NCBI GenBank assembly: GCA_021820845.1
Contig: JAKADC010000001.1
Coordinates: 124,001-188,000 of the forward strand
Reading direction: 5' to 3'
Length of the DNA: 64,000 bases
DNA from: Pseudomonadota bacterium
Lineage (GTDB): Bacteria; Pseudomonadota; Gammaproteobacteria; Burkholderiales; Thiobacillaceae
In this document: positions 55,859-64,000 of the stretch, piece by piece
Layout of the letters: the number at the start of each line of letters is the position of its first letter
How positions within the stretch are numbered: the first letter of the stretch is position 1
Translations under genes and position numbers: made by a program
The notes under the pieces: generated by a model
What the model was told of the DNA's origin: nothing
The model's input: only the letters and a program-made list of their open reading frames with translations
Database searches by the model: none

Positions 55859-58396
55859 TCAGGCGCGCGCCTCCTGCGCGTTGCGGCCGCCGGCCGTTCT
55901 GGCGGTCTGCTTGAAATCCGCGAGCCGCAGCGCGTTCAGCACCACGAGCAGCGAACTCGCCGACATGCCGATGCCCGCGAGCCACGGCGTGACGTGGCCG
56001 AGCGCCGCGGCGGGGATGGCGACGAGGTTGTAGGCGAGCGCCCAGCCGAGGTTCTCGCGGATGATGCGCTGCGTCTTGCGCGCCAGCGCGACGCCGTCGG
56101 CGAGCGTGCCGAGGCGGCTGCCTAGCATCACCATGTCGGCGGCCGCCTGCGCCACGTCGGCGCCTTCGCCCATGGCGATCGAAACCTGCGCGCCGGCGAG
56201 CACCGGCGCGTCGTTGATGCCGTCGCCCACCATGGCGACGATGCGTCCGCGCTGCTGCATGGATTTGACGTAGGTGAGCTTGTCTTCGGGCAGCGCGCCC
56301 GCGCGCCAGTCGTCGATGCCGAGTTCTTCGGCCGTCCGCATCACGGCGGTCTCGGCGTCGCCGGACAGCAGATGCAGGCGCAGGCCCAGCTTCCGCAGCG
56401 CGGCCAATGCGGCGGCCGCGTCCGCGCGCGGCGTATCGGCCAGCGCAATCCAGGCGATCGGTCCCGATTCGTCGGCGAGTACCACCCAGCTCTCGTGCCC
56501 TTGAGGGTACTTGTGCCCTTGAGGGTACTCGTGCCCTTCAGGGGATGAATACCCGGAGCCCGGCAGCGGTGGCGGCACGGCGTCGGCAGCGGCGAAAGCC
56601 GGCGCTCCCAAGCGGTAGACGCGGCCCTCGATCATGCCCTCGACGCCGCGTCCGGGCGTGTTGCGGATCTGGCTCGCGGTCGCGCCCGGCGTCGCGGCCT
56701 CGCGCAACGCCCTGGCGATGGGGTGCTCCGAGCCGGCTTCGAGCGCGGCGGCCAGCATGCAGACTTCGCTTTCGCTGCGTCCGCCCAGGGGCAGCACGCG
56801 GCGCACGGAGAGGCGGCCGTGGGTGAGGGTGCCGGTCTTGTCGAATACCAGGTCGGTGGCGCGCGCCAGGGTTTCCAGCGCATGCCCGCGCGTGGTGAGC
56901 ATGCCGAGACGCGTCAGCCTGCCGGTCGCGGTGGTGAGCGCCGCCGGCGTCGCCAGGCCCAGCGCGCACGGGCAGGTGACGACGAGCACCGACACGACGA
57001 TCCACAGCGCTTTCGACGGATCGATGAGCATCCACGCCACGCCGACCGCGACCGTGATCAGCAGCAAGAGGGCGACGAACCAGGCGGCGGCGCGGTCGGC
57101 GAGCCGGCCGATGCGCGGCTTCTCGCTTTGCGCGCGGTCGAGCAGGCGCACGATGGAGGCGAGCCGCGTGTCGGCGCCGAGCCGCTCGACGCGCACCACG
57201 AGCGGGCTCGCCTGATTGAGGCTGCCGCCGACCACGTTCGCATTCACGGTTTTCGGCAGCGGCAGCGATTCGCCGGTGAGCATGGCCTCGCTCACCGCGC
57301 TGGCGCCATCGACGACGACGCCGTCGGCGGGCAGCGTCTCGCCGGGCCGCACCAGCACGTGGTCGCCCACGACCAGCCGGGCGACCGGCACCTGCTCCTC
57401 GTCGCGTGCGGGCCAGCGGGGCAGTCGCGTCGTGGCGGCGGGGATGAGCTTGACGAGCTCTTCGACGGCGGCGCCGGCGCGGCGGCGCGCGTTCATCTCG
57501 AGGAAGCGCCCCGTCAGCAGCAGGAAGATGAACATCGCGACCGAGTCGTAATAGACCTCGCCGTGTCCGGAAAACGTGCTGTAGACGCTGGCGGCGAAGG
57601 CGGTGCCGACGCCGAGCGCCACCGGGACGTCCATGCCCAGCGTGCGCCGCCTGAGGTCGCGCCAGGCGCCGAGGAAGAACGGCCACGCCGAATAGCCGAC
57701 CACCGGGATGGTGAGGATCAGGCTCGCCCAGCGCATCAGCAGCCGGATGTCTGGGCTCATGTCGGTGGCCGTGTAGCCGGGCAGCGCGTACATCATCACC
57801 TGCATCATGCCGAGGCCGGCGATGGCGAGACGCTTGATCGCGGCGTTGCGCTCGCGCTTGTAGAGATCGTCCGAGCGGCCCGGATCGAAGGGGTGGGCGA
57901 TGTAGCCGATGTCGGAGACGGCCTTCAGGATCGCGGACAGCTGGATGCGGCTGTTGTCCCAGCGCACGCGCGCGCGGCGGGTGGCGTAGTTGATGTCGAC
58001 CGAGAGCACGCCGGGCAGCCCCGCGATGTGGCGTTCGTTCAGCCAGATGCAGGCGGCGCAGACGATGTTTTCCAGGATCAGCGCGGCCTCGCGGACGTTT
58101 TCCGATTCGGTCCGCACGAAGCTTTCCTGGATTTCCGGCAGGTCGTAGAGGCCCAGTTGCGCCAGCTCGGCCTCGGCCTGCTGCGGCGTGGCCGGCATCG
58201 AGGTGCGATGCAGGTAGTAGGCGCCCTGGCCGCTGTCGATGATGGTCTGCGCGACCGCCTGGCAGCCGCGACAGCAGGCCTCTTTGGTCTCGCCCTCGAA
58301 TTCGATCGGATAGTGGGCGCCGTCCGGCACCGGCAGGCCGCAGTGGAAGCAGCCCGAAAAAGACGGGGCGTCCGTGAGCCCAGGAGAGTAGGTCAC
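55859..58396 (-). CDS. ccoI: Copper-transporting P-type ATPase CcoI/FixI (cbb3 oxidase maturation)
   Basis: 845 residues. Cysteine-rich N-terminus (CFHCGLPVP, CCRGC), an HMA-like domain with CAACIW, the CPC metal site (C475-P-C477), phosphorylation site D519 in DKTGTLTHG, and the GDGINDAPVLAG hinge. The extra N-terminal CxxCG segment is typical of CcoI. It exports or delivers copper for the CuB centre of cbb3 oxidase. A short in-frame tandem repeat (YPQGHK-like) sits in the nucleotide-binding region. ccoS follows after one base; oxidase genes are not in the window. Confidence 0.95.
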   Translation of the reverse strand: MTYSPGLTDAPSFSGCFHCGLPVPDGAHYPIEFEGETKEACCRGCQAVAQTIIDSGQGAYYLHRTSMPATPQQAEAELAQLGLYDLPEIQESFVRTESENVREAALILENIVCAACIWLNERHIAGLPGVLSVDINYATRRARVRWDNSRIQLSAILKAVSDIGYIAHPFDPGRSDDLYKRERNAAIKRLAIAGLGMMQVMMYALPGYTATDMSPDIRLLMRWASLILTIPVVGYSAWPFFLGAWRDLRRRTLGMDVPVALGVGTAFAASVYSTFSGHGEVYYDSVAMFIFLLLTGRFLEMNARRRAGAAVEELVKLIPAATTRLPRWPARDEEQVPVARLVVGDHVLVRPGETLPADGVVVDGASAVSEAMLTGESLPLPKTVNANVVGGSLNQASPLVVRVERLGADTRLASIVRLLDRAQSEKPRIGRLADRAAAWFVALLLLITVAVGVAWMLIDPSKALWIVVSVLVVTCPCALGLATPAALTTATGRLTRLGMLTTRGHALETLARATDLVFDKTGTLTHGRLSVRRVLPLGGRSESEVCMLAAALEAGSEHPIARALREAATPGATASQIRNTPGRGVEGMIEGRVYRLGAPAFAAADAVPPPLPGSGYSSPEGHEYPQGHKYPQGHESWVVLADESGPIAWIALADTPRADAAAALAALRKLGLRLHLLSGDAETAVMRTAEELGIDDWRAGALPEDKLTYVKSMQQRGRIVAMVGDGINDAPVLAGAQVSIAMGEGADVAQAAADMVMLGSRLGTLADGVALARKTQRIIRENLGWALAYNLVAIPAAALGHVTPWLAGIGMSASSLLVVLNALRLADFKQTARTAGGRNAQEARA
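56495..56548 (-). repeat. 18-bp tandem repeat inside ccoI
   Basis: Units at 56495-56512 and 56513-56530 (GTGCCCTTGAGGGTACTY) and a diverged third unit to 56548. They encode EYPQGHKYPQGHES, an in-frame six-residue repeat within the nucleotide-binding domain of CcoI. Confidence 0.8.
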
Positions 58397-58856
58397 GAAT
58401 CGCCCCCAAGAAAGACGTTCAGCGGCAAGACCGGGAGAGACGGGCGGGTCGCTGGCGTCTGGCCCAACCGGATATCAAAAAATCCCGCTGCCGACGCGCC
58501 CCCCCGCCGGGTTGACGGGGGATTCGGCGATATCGGCGCCGGGGCTTGTGGCCTCGGTGCCGATCCAGATTCTTTTGACGTCCAGGTTGCTATAGCCATT
58601 CTTCTCTACTGCGATGTGCGCCCGGGTTCGAAGTCCAAGCTGTCGCTTCGACCCCGCCGCCGGCAAGCCGACCATTATAGGAGCCGGCGGGCTTGCGCCC
58701 TACTTGCGTGTGCGCCTTCGGTCTGGTGTGGACAGGGAAGGTTCCGTGGCTGGCCTTCCGGGGGCCGGGACGGGCACCGCAATATTGAAGATAAAGGTAT
58801 CATAATATAGTCACATGGCGGCGGCAACCGGAATTTGAATCCGCTACCATGGCGGC
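58397..58856. other. Gene-poor interval between ccoI and aat
   Basis: 460 bases between divergent genes. I find no recognisable gene. A 66-codon minus-strand frame (58475-58675) is open but unlike any family I know. Short inverted arms GCAAGCC (58663-58669) and GGCTTGC (58690-58696) flank ATTATAG. An A/T-rich stretch at 58780-58812 probably holds the aat promoter. Confidence 0.4.
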
Positions 58857-59549
58857 ATGAGCATGCGCTTGCAGGGCACGTCCTTCTTTCCGCCGGTCGA
58901 AACCGCGCTGCGCGAGCCCAACGGCCTGCTCGCCATGGGCGGCGGCCTGTCCGAGGCCCGCCTGCTGGACGCCTATCGTCACGGAATCTTTCCCTGGTTC
59001 AACCCCGGCGAACCCGTCCTCTGGTGGAGCCCCGATCCCCGCATGGTCCTGGCGCCGGGCGAGGTCCGTGTGACGCGCTCGTTGGCCAGGCGGATTCGCA
59101 ACGGCGGCTTCGAGGTGCGGGTCGACACGGTCTTCTCCGAGGTGATGCGCGCCTGCGCCGAACCGCGCAAGGGGGCGGGCGGCACCTGGATTTCGCCGAT
59201 GATGATCGCAGCCTATGCGCGCCTCTTCGACGCCGGCTACGCGCATTCGGTGGAAACGTGGCGCGACGGCCGCCTGGTCGGGGGCCTCTACGGGGTCGCG
59301 ATCGGCCGCATGTTCTACGGCGAATCGATGTTCAGCCGCGAACCCGACGCCTCCAAGGTCGCGCTGGTGCGCCTGGCGCGGCAGTTGCAGGCGTGGGGAT
59401 TCGGGCTCATCGACTGCCAGATGGAGACGGCGCATCTCGCCAGCCTGGGCGCGCGCACGATGCCGCGTGCGGCGTTTATGAAACGCTTGACCGAGTTGGT
59501 AAACTTGCCTCATCGCCCCGGCCCGTGGCATTTCGATGCACCCGACTGA
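58857..59549 (+). CDS. aat: Leucyl/phenylalanyl-tRNA-protein transferase
   Basis: 230 residues. [21 protein letters not shown], the [10 protein letters not shown] motif, [10 protein letters not shown] and [18 protein letters not shown] are the conserved transferase blocks. The enzyme adds Leu or Phe to N-terminal Lys/Arg, marking proteins for ClpAP. A second ATG at 58863 is an alternative start. It overlaps ate by 14 bases, so the two N-end-rule enzymes are coupled. Confidence 0.96.
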   Translation: MSMRLQGTSFFPPVETALREPNGLLAMGGGLSEARLLDAYRHGIFPWFNPGEPVLWWSPDPRMVLAPGEVRVTRSLARRIRNGGFEVRVDTVFSEVMRACAEPRKGAGGTWISPMMIAAYARLFDAGYAHSVETWRDGRLVGGLYGVAIGRMFYGESMFSREPDASKVALVRLARQLQAWGFGLIDCQMETAHLASLGARTMPRAAFMKRLTELVNLPHRPGPWHFDAPD

Positions 59550-60294
59550 ACCCCCCTTCCAGCGCATCCAGTTCTACCTGACCGCGCACTATGACTGCAG
59601 CTACCTGCCGGGGCGGCGCGCGCGCTCGCAGGTCGCGACGCCCACCCACCTGATCGACCGGCATGCCTACAGCGCGCTGATCCGCGCGGGTTTCCGTCGC
59701 AGCGGCCAGTTCACCTATCGCCCGCACTGCGAGCAATGCCAGGCCTGCGTACCGGTACGCGTCGAGGTGGCCGGCTTCGTGCCCAACCGCACCCAGCGCC
59801 GCTGCCTCAAGCGCAACCGCCATCTGGCCGCGCGCTTTTTGCCGCTCGACTTCAAGGACGAGCATTACGACCTCTACCGGCGCTACCTCGGCAGCCGCCA
59901 CTCGGGCGGCGGCATGGATCGCGACGGGCCGGACCAGTACACGCAATTCCTGCTGTCGTCGAACGTTGACAGCGTGATGGTCGAATTCCGCGACGGCAAC
60001 GACCTGGTGATGATCGCGCTGATCGACCAGATCGACGACGGCATCTCGGCCGTTTACACCTTCTTCGACCCCGCGCGCGAGCAGCAAAGCCTCGGCGTCT
60101 ACGGCGTGCTGTGGCAGATCGAGCTCGCCAGGCGGCTTGAACTGCCCTATCTCTACCTGGGCTACTGGATCGCCGAGAGCCGCAAGATGGCGTACAAGAA
60201 GCAGTATCCGCCGCTCGAGGGACTGGTCGACGGCCGCTGGACGCTTCTCGATCCTGAAAACGGCAGGCCGCCGAGCGCCGATGCCACCGATTGA
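59536..60294 (+). CDS. bpt: Arginyltransferase / aspartate-glutamate leucyltransferase (Bpt/Ate)
   Basis: 252 residues. [16 protein letters not shown] and [18 protein letters not shown] form the conserved N-terminal Cys-rich domain; [17 protein letters not shown] is the C-terminal GNAT-like motif. In proteobacteria this enzyme transfers Leu to N-terminal Asp/Glu. It works with Aat in the N-degron pathway. Confidence 0.95.
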   Translation: MHPTEPPFQRIQFYLTAHYDCSYLPGRRARSQVATPTHLIDRHAYSALIRAGFRRSGQFTYRPHCEQCQACVPVRVEVAGFVPNRTQRRCLKRNRHLAARFLPLDFKDEHYDLYRRYLGSRHSGGGMDRDGPDQYTQFLLSSNVDSVMVEFRDGNDLVMIALIDQIDDGISAVYTFFDPAREQQSLGVYGVLWQIELARRLELPYLYLGYWIAESRKMAYKKQYPPLEGLVDGRWTLLDPENGRPPSADATD

Positions 60295-60347
60295 ACGATA
60301 ATGGCCTCGTCCAGGCCGCATCCGCGCAACCTTAACGCCGCTTCACG

Positions 60348-61142
60348 ATGAAACCCTACCTCGACCTGATGCGCCATGTGCTCGAGCATGGCACCCGAAA
60401 AGACGACCGCACCGGCACCGGCACGCTGTCGGTGTTCGGCTGGCAGATGCGCTTCAACCTCGCCGACGGCTTTCCGCTCGTCACCACCAAGAAGTGCCAT
60501 CTGCGCTCCATCATCCATGAGCTCCTGTGGTTTCTGCGCGGCGACACCAACATCGCGTACCTCAAGGAAAACGGCGTCAGCATCTGGGACGAATGGGCCG
60601 ACGAAAACGGCGACCTCGGCCCCGTGTACGGCCATCAATGGCGAAGCTGGCCCAAGCCGGGCGGCGGAACGATCGACCAGATCGGCGAGGCGGTGAGGAC
60701 GCTCCAGACCAACCCCGACTCGCGCCGCATCATCGTCTCGGCATGGAACGTCGCCGACCTCGACAAGATGGCGCTGGCGCCATGCCACGCGTTTTTCCAG
60801 TTCTACGTCGCCGACGGCAGGCTCTCGTGCCAGCTCTACCAGCGCAGCGCCGACATCTTCCTCGGCGTGCCGTTCAACATCGCCAGCTACGCCTTGCTGA
60901 CGCTGATGATGGCGCAGGTTACGGGCCTCGCGCCCGGCGACTTCGTCCACACGCTCGGCGACGCGCATCTCTACCTCAATCACCTGGACCAGGCGCGCGA
61001 GCAGTTGTCGCGCGAGCCGCGCGTCCTGCCGACGATGACGCTGAATCCCGTGGTGCGCGACATCTTCGCCTTCCGCTTCGAGGACTTCACCCTGAGCGGC
61101 TACGATCCGCATCCGGCAATCAAGGCGCCGGTCGCGGTATGA
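60348..61142 (+). CDS. thyA: Thymidylate synthase
   Basis: 264 residues, the same length as E. coli Thy[18 protein letters not shown], the catalytic C146 in [25 protein letters not shown] and the [10 protein letters not shown] motif are present. It methylates dUMP using methylene-tetrahydrofolate, producing dihydrofolate that the next gene product recycles. The ATGA overlap with folA couples the two. Confidence 0.98.
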   Translation: MKPYLDLMRHVLEHGTRKDDRTGTGTLSVFGWQMRFNLADGFPLVTTKKCHLRSIIHELLWFLRGDTNIAYLKENGVSIWDEWADENGDLGPVYGHQWRSWPKPGGGTIDQIGEAVRTLQTNPDSRRIIVSAWNVADLDKMALAPCHAFFQFYVADGRLSCQLYQRSADIFLGVPFNIASYALLTLMMAQVTGLAPGDFVHTLGDAHLYLNHLDQAREQLSREPRVLPTMTLNPVVRDIFAFRFEDFTLSGYDPHPAIKAPVAV

Positions 61143-61642
61143 ACGTGATGAAAAAGCCGCGTATCAGCGTCATCGCCGCGCTCGCGAAAAACCGCGTCAT
61201 CGGCATTGAAAACCGCCTGCCGTGGCGCCTGCCGGAAGACCTCGCACGCTTCAAGGCGCTCACCCTCGGGCACCCTATACTGATGGGCCGCAAGACCTTC
61301 GAGTCGCTCGGCCGCCCGCTGCCCGGACGCACCAACATCGTCATCACGCGCAACGCGAACTACCGACCGGAGGGTTGCCTCGTCGCCGGCTCGATCCCCG
61401 CCGCGATCGCCCTGTGCGAGGATGCGGACGAGGTCTTCTTCATCGGCGGCGCCGACCTCTACGCCCAGGCCATGCCGATCGCCGACCGGCTGTATCTCAC
61501 CGAGGTCGACGTCGAAGCCGACGGCGACGCGCGGTTTCCGGATTATGATGAAAGTGCATTCGGCGAAGTCTCGCGCGAACCGCATACCGGCGGAAAGGGC
61601 GATGCGCTGCGGTTCGATTTCGTCGTGTACGAACGGAACTAG
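61139..61642 (+). CDS. folA: Dihydrofolate reductase
   Basis: 167 residues from the ATG at 61139, overlapping thyA; another ATG lies three codons later. [30 protein letters not shown], cited here as [18 protein letters not shown], and [16 protein letters not shown], then [14 protein letters not shown], are the DHFR blocks. It regenerates tetrahydrofolate after ThyA. Confidence 0.97.
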   Translation: MNVMKKPRISVIAALAKNRVIGIENRLPWRLPEDLARFKALTLGHPILMGRKTFESLGRPLPGRTNIVITRNANYRPEGCLVAGSIPAAIALCEDADEVFFIGGADLYAQAMPIADRLYLTEVDVEADGDARFPDYDESAFGEVSREPHTGGKGDALRFDFVVYERN

Positions 61643-61708
61643 GCGAACCGACGGCCGGCGCTCTGCTCGGTGCGCCGTTCGACGGGGCGTGTGAACAGGA
61701 GAGAGCGT

Positions 61709-61945
61709 ATGTCCGATCTGAGCCCGCTCGAAGAAAAATTTCCGCGGCTGGCACAAAAGATAGTCGCGTCCTGGGGAACCTACGCCTGCTTCGACGAGTT
61801 GCAGGACCTGCTGCTCGACAGGCGGGGCGGGCGGCAGGGCTTTCCCCCGGACGTGTACGCGGATTTGTTCTTGCTGCAGCTTCTGGTTCCGCACCCGAAG
61901 GTGCATCACGACGTCTGGAGCGACGCAGTCAAAGGAAAAAAATGA
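61709..61945 (+). CDS. Small conserved-looking hypothetical protein
   Basis: 78 residues from the ATG at 61709, which has AGGAGAG upstream. An in-frame earlier start at 61670 has none. The sequence is helical: [46 protein letters not shown]. No domain recognised and no membrane span. It stands between folA and the PhnA-like gene. Confidence 0.7.
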   Translation: MSDLSPLEEKFPRLAQKIVASWGTYACFDELQDLLLDRRGGRQGFPPDVYADLFLLQLLVPHPKVHHDVWSDAVKGKK

Positions 61946-61985
61946 AGCTGAAAGACAGTCGATCGACCGTACAGCGAGGTGCGGC

Positions 61986-62324
61986 ATGAGCGGTTTGCCC
62001 GCATGTCCCCGCTGCGCTTCGGCGTATGCCTACGAAGACGGCGCCCTGCTCGTATGCCCGGAATGCGGTCACGAGTGGCCGAAAGACGCGGCGCCGGCTG
62101 CGGACGAGACGCGCGTCGTGCGCGATGCCCACGGCAACGTGCTCGCCGACGGCGACACGGTGACGGTGATCAAGGACCTCAAGGTCAAGGGCGCGTCGCT
62201 GGTCGTGAAGGTGGGCACCAAGGTGAAGAACATCCGCCTCGTCGACGGCGACCACGACATCGACTGCAGGATCGATGGCATCGGGGCGATGCAGCTGAAG
62301 TCGTCGTTCGTGAAGAAAGCCTAG
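61986..62324 (+). CDS. PhnA/YjdM-family zinc-ribbon protein
   Basis: 112 residues. The N-terminal zinc ribbon CPRC...CPEC (residues 7-10 and ~24-27) is followed by the beta domain [23 protein letters not shown] and [20 protein letters not shown]. This matches PhnA/YjdM. Despite its name the family has no proven part in phosphonate breakdown. Its stop codon lies within a hairpin shared with the converging gene. Confidence 0.92.
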   Translation: MSGLPACPRCASAYAYEDGALLVCPECGHEWPKDAAPAADETRVVRDAHGNVLADGDTVTVIKDLKVKGASLVVKVGTKVKNIRLVDGDHDIDCRIDGIGAMQLKSSFVKKA

Positions 62325-62350
62325 CCGCCGCGGGCGCGACGGGCGGCTAG
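62321..62350. terminator. Shared hairpin spanning both stop codons of convergent genes
   Basis: CTAGCCGCC (62321-62329) and GGCGGCTAG (62342-62350) form a 9-bp stem with a 12-base loop. The TAG stops of both converging genes lie in the arms. No T-run follows, so intrinsic termination is doubtful; mRNA 3' end protection is as likely. Confidence 0.5.
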
Positions 62351-62655
62351 TGCTCGATGCGCTCGACCAGCTTTTCGAGCTGCCGCGCCAGGTTGTCCCA
62401 GACGATCATCGGTCCCTCGTTTTCGAATTCCGCCTCTGACCACTGTTCCGGCGAGCGCTGCCTGTATTCCTCGACCCGGCTCGAGAGCGTGTCGCGCGTC
62501 GCGCGGGCCTGCGCCAGTTCCGCCGCCGCGTCGCCGCCTGCTTTGCCGATGCCTTGCTGGGCGCGGCCGAGCAGGCTGTCGACGTGCTTCAGCCGCATCT
62601 CGTGTTCAAGGATGTGCTGCTGGATCAGATGATCGATTTTCGGCGTTTCGGCCAT
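62347..62655 (-). CDS. Hypothetical coiled-coil protein
   Basis: 102 residues, charged and helical throughout (HILEHEMRLKHVDSLLGRA, then ARATRDTLSSRVEEYRQRS, then NLARQLEKLVERIEH), so a coiled coil is likely. No signal peptide or membrane span. No family recognised. It is 102 bases downstream of hemH on the same strand. Confidence 0.75.
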   Translation of the reverse strand: MAETPKIDHLIQQHILEHEMRLKHVDSLLGRAQQGIGKAGGDAAAELAQARATRDTLSSRVEEYRQRSPEQWSEAEFENEGPMIVWDNLARQLEKLVERIEH

Positions 62656-62757
62656 GTCCGATTCTCCCGAAAAAACGCTGTGACGGCTTTTACGATAGCC
62701 GTCGATGCGGCGCCCGACAACCGCGGTCCCGGACGCGTGGGGCGGGGTCGTTCGCGC

Positions 62758-63861
62758 CTAGCTGCGCGCGCCCATCGCCAGCGCCCGGTTCTTGCTGGCA
62801 TGGCGCGCCTGTTCGTCGGCGTCGCGGTCCCAGGTTTCGCTGACCCACCCGCCCAGGTTTTCGAGCGCGATGCGGCCGAGTGCGTCGATCCAGTGCGGGT
62901 GTTCGTTGAGCGCGGGGATGTAGTGGAATGCCTTGCCGCCGGCGGCGAGGAACGTGGCGCGCCCTTCCATCGCCAGTTCTTCCAGCGTTTCGAGGCAGTC
63001 GGCGGCGAAGCCGGGCGCGACGACATCGACGCGGGCGACGCCGGCGCGGCCGAGTTCGGTCAAGGTCTTGTCGGTGTAGGGCTTGATCCATTCGGCGCGG
63101 CCGAAGCGCGACTGAAAGGTGAGGCGAACCTGTTTCGGTTCGAGTCCCAGCGCTTCGGCGAGCAGGCGCCCCGTTTTCTGGCATTCGCAGTGGTAGGGGT
63201 CGCCTTTTTCCAGGGCATAGCGCGGCACGCCGTGAAAGCTCATCAGCAGCATGTCCGGGCGTCCGTGCGTCTGCCAGTAGTCGCGGATGTTGGCGGCGAG
63301 CGCGCGGATGTAGCCGGGGTGGTCGTGGTAATGCTGGACCGTGCGCAGCGCCGGCTGCGTGCGCGTCCGCCGCAGCCAGTCGAACGCGGCGTCGAAGGCG
63401 CTGGCGGTGCTGGAGGCGGCGTACTGGGGGTAGGCGGGCAGAATGAGGATGCGGTCGCAGCCGGCCGCCTTCATTTTGGCGAGGGTGCCGGGGATGCCAG
63501 GATTGCCGTAGCGCATCGCCCATTCGACCATGAACGGCGAGGCGATGCGCGCACCCAGCCAGCCCTTCAGCAGCTTGGCCTGCTTCTCCGTATGGATCTT
63601 CAGCGGCGAGCCGTCCGGCGTCCAGATCGCGGCGTATTTCGCGGCCGATTTTTTCGGCCGGGTATTGAGGATGATGCCGTTGAGGATCAGCCACCACAGG
63701 GCGCGCGGGATCTCGACGACGCGCGGGTCGGACAGGAATTCCTTGAGGTAGCGCCTCAGCGCCTGCGGCGTCGGCGCATCGGGGGTGCCGAGGTTGACCA
63801 GCAGGATGCCGGTCTTCGCCTGCCGGCCGTGGCCGTATTCGGGTTCTTTCAGATAGCTCAT
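62758..63861 (-). CDS. hemH: Ferrochelatase
   Basis: 367 residues. [28 protein letters not shown], of which I cite [20 protein letters not shown], is the N-terminal signature; [17 protein letters not shown] and [19 protein letters not shown] hold the active-site histidine, and [16 protein letters not shown] the catalytic acidic region. It inserts iron into protoporphyrin IX. Its ATG overlaps the hrcA stop by one base (TGATG). Confidence 0.97.
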   Translation of the reverse strand: MSYLKEPEYGHGRQAKTGILLVNLGTPDAPTPQALRRYLKEFLSDPRVVEIPRALWWLILNGIILNTRPKKSAAKYAAIWTPDGSPLKIHTEKQAKLLKGWLGARIASPFMVEWAMRYGNPGIPGTLAKMKAAGCDRILILPAYPQYAASSTASAFDAAFDWLRRTRTQPALRTVQHYHDHPGYIRALAANIRDYWQTHGRPDMLLMSFHGVPRYALEKGDPYHCECQKTGRLLAEALGLEPKQVRLTFQSRFGRAEWIKPYTDKTLTELGRAGVARVDVVAPGFAADCLETLEELAMEGRATFLAAGGKAFHYIPALNEHPHWIDALGRIALENLGGWVSETWDRDADEQARHASKNRALAMGARS

Positions 63862-64000
63862 CAGTGATGATGCGAGAGGGCGCTCGACAGGAGCTTGGCG
63901 GTGACGTCGACGATGGGCACCACCCGCTCGTAGGCCATGCGCGTCGGCCCGACGACGCCGAGCGTTCCCACGACCTGCCCGTCGACCGAATAGGGCGCGG
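63861..64000 (-). CDS. hrcA: Heat-inducible transcription repressor HrcA, C-terminal end (cut by window edge)
   Basis: The last ~45 codons before the TGA at 63861 read [19 protein letters not shown], then [20 protein letters not shown]. The G-x-(L/I)GV(V/I)GPTRM-x-Y motif is the C-terminal signature of HrcA, the repressor that binds CIRCE sites of groESL and dnaK operons. The rest of the gene is outside the window. Confidence 0.92.
   Translation of the reverse strand, partial: APYSVDGQVVGTLGVVGPTRMAYERVVPIVDVTAKLLSSALSHHH

Noticed and set aside
58475-58675. 66-codon minus-strand frame between ccoI and aat
   Set aside because: No ribosome site or recognisable family could be supported; kept only as part of the gene-poor interval.

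Overview
The window reads as a GC-rich betaproteobacterial chromosome segment, probably from the Thiobacillus/Nitrosomonadales neighbourhood. This is inference from gene content and protein character: a beta/gammaproteobacterial queA-tgt-yajC-secDF order, a cbb3-oxidase maturation pair, aat-ate, thyA-folA, a pan operon, and a Neisseria-like type II-C CRISPR system. No 16S gene is present to settle it. Coding density is high, and many neighbouring genes overlap by 4 bases (ATGA).

Layout. 1-2320: the start of etfB behind a KdpDE-like two-component pair. 2459-10649 (minus strand): queA-tgt, a DUF898 protein plus M48 protease, yajC-secD-secF and a DedA protein. 10701-15723: a complete compact type II-C CRISPR-Cas9 locus, with five repeats, cas2, cas1, cas9 and a divergent tracrRNA. 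15846-15932: tRNA-Leu(CAA), used as the integration site of a ~9 kb element (15910-24936).

That element carries a P4-type integrase, an AlpA regulator, a RepA/primase-like ATPase, an iteron cluster that looks like an origin, unknown small genes, an HK97-fold major capsid protein and a P27-like small terminase. At its far end it carries an accessory nuclease/membrane-protein pair. Portal, head protease, large terminase and tail genes are all absent, so it looks like a minimal capsid-encoding phage satellite rather than a prophage. This is the most interesting part of the window.

24995-34349 (minus strand): a GDSL esterase, an L,D-transpeptidase, and an exopolysaccharide export operon (sugar epimerase, GT2 synthase, TPR/beta-barrel porin, deacetylase, GH10 hydrolase) that resembles a pga locus but uses a GH10 enzyme. 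34744-48072 (plus strand): an eight-gene glycogen operon, pgi-glk-glgC-GH57-malQ-glgB-glgA-glgP, linking glucose phosphates to glycogen synthesis and breakdown. 48280-52913 (minus strand): panD, panC, panB, a deoxynucleoside kinase, folK and pcnB. 52953-58396 (minus strand): a FecCD/BtuD-type ABC transporter whose ATPase contains an octapeptide repeat expansion, a lipoprotein cyclophilin, a truncated DsbA/FrnE remnant, and ccoS-ccoI. 58857-62324 (plus strand): aat-ate, thyA-folA, a small unknown and a PhnA-like protein. 62347-64000 (minus strand): a coiled-coil protein, hemH and the end of hrcA.
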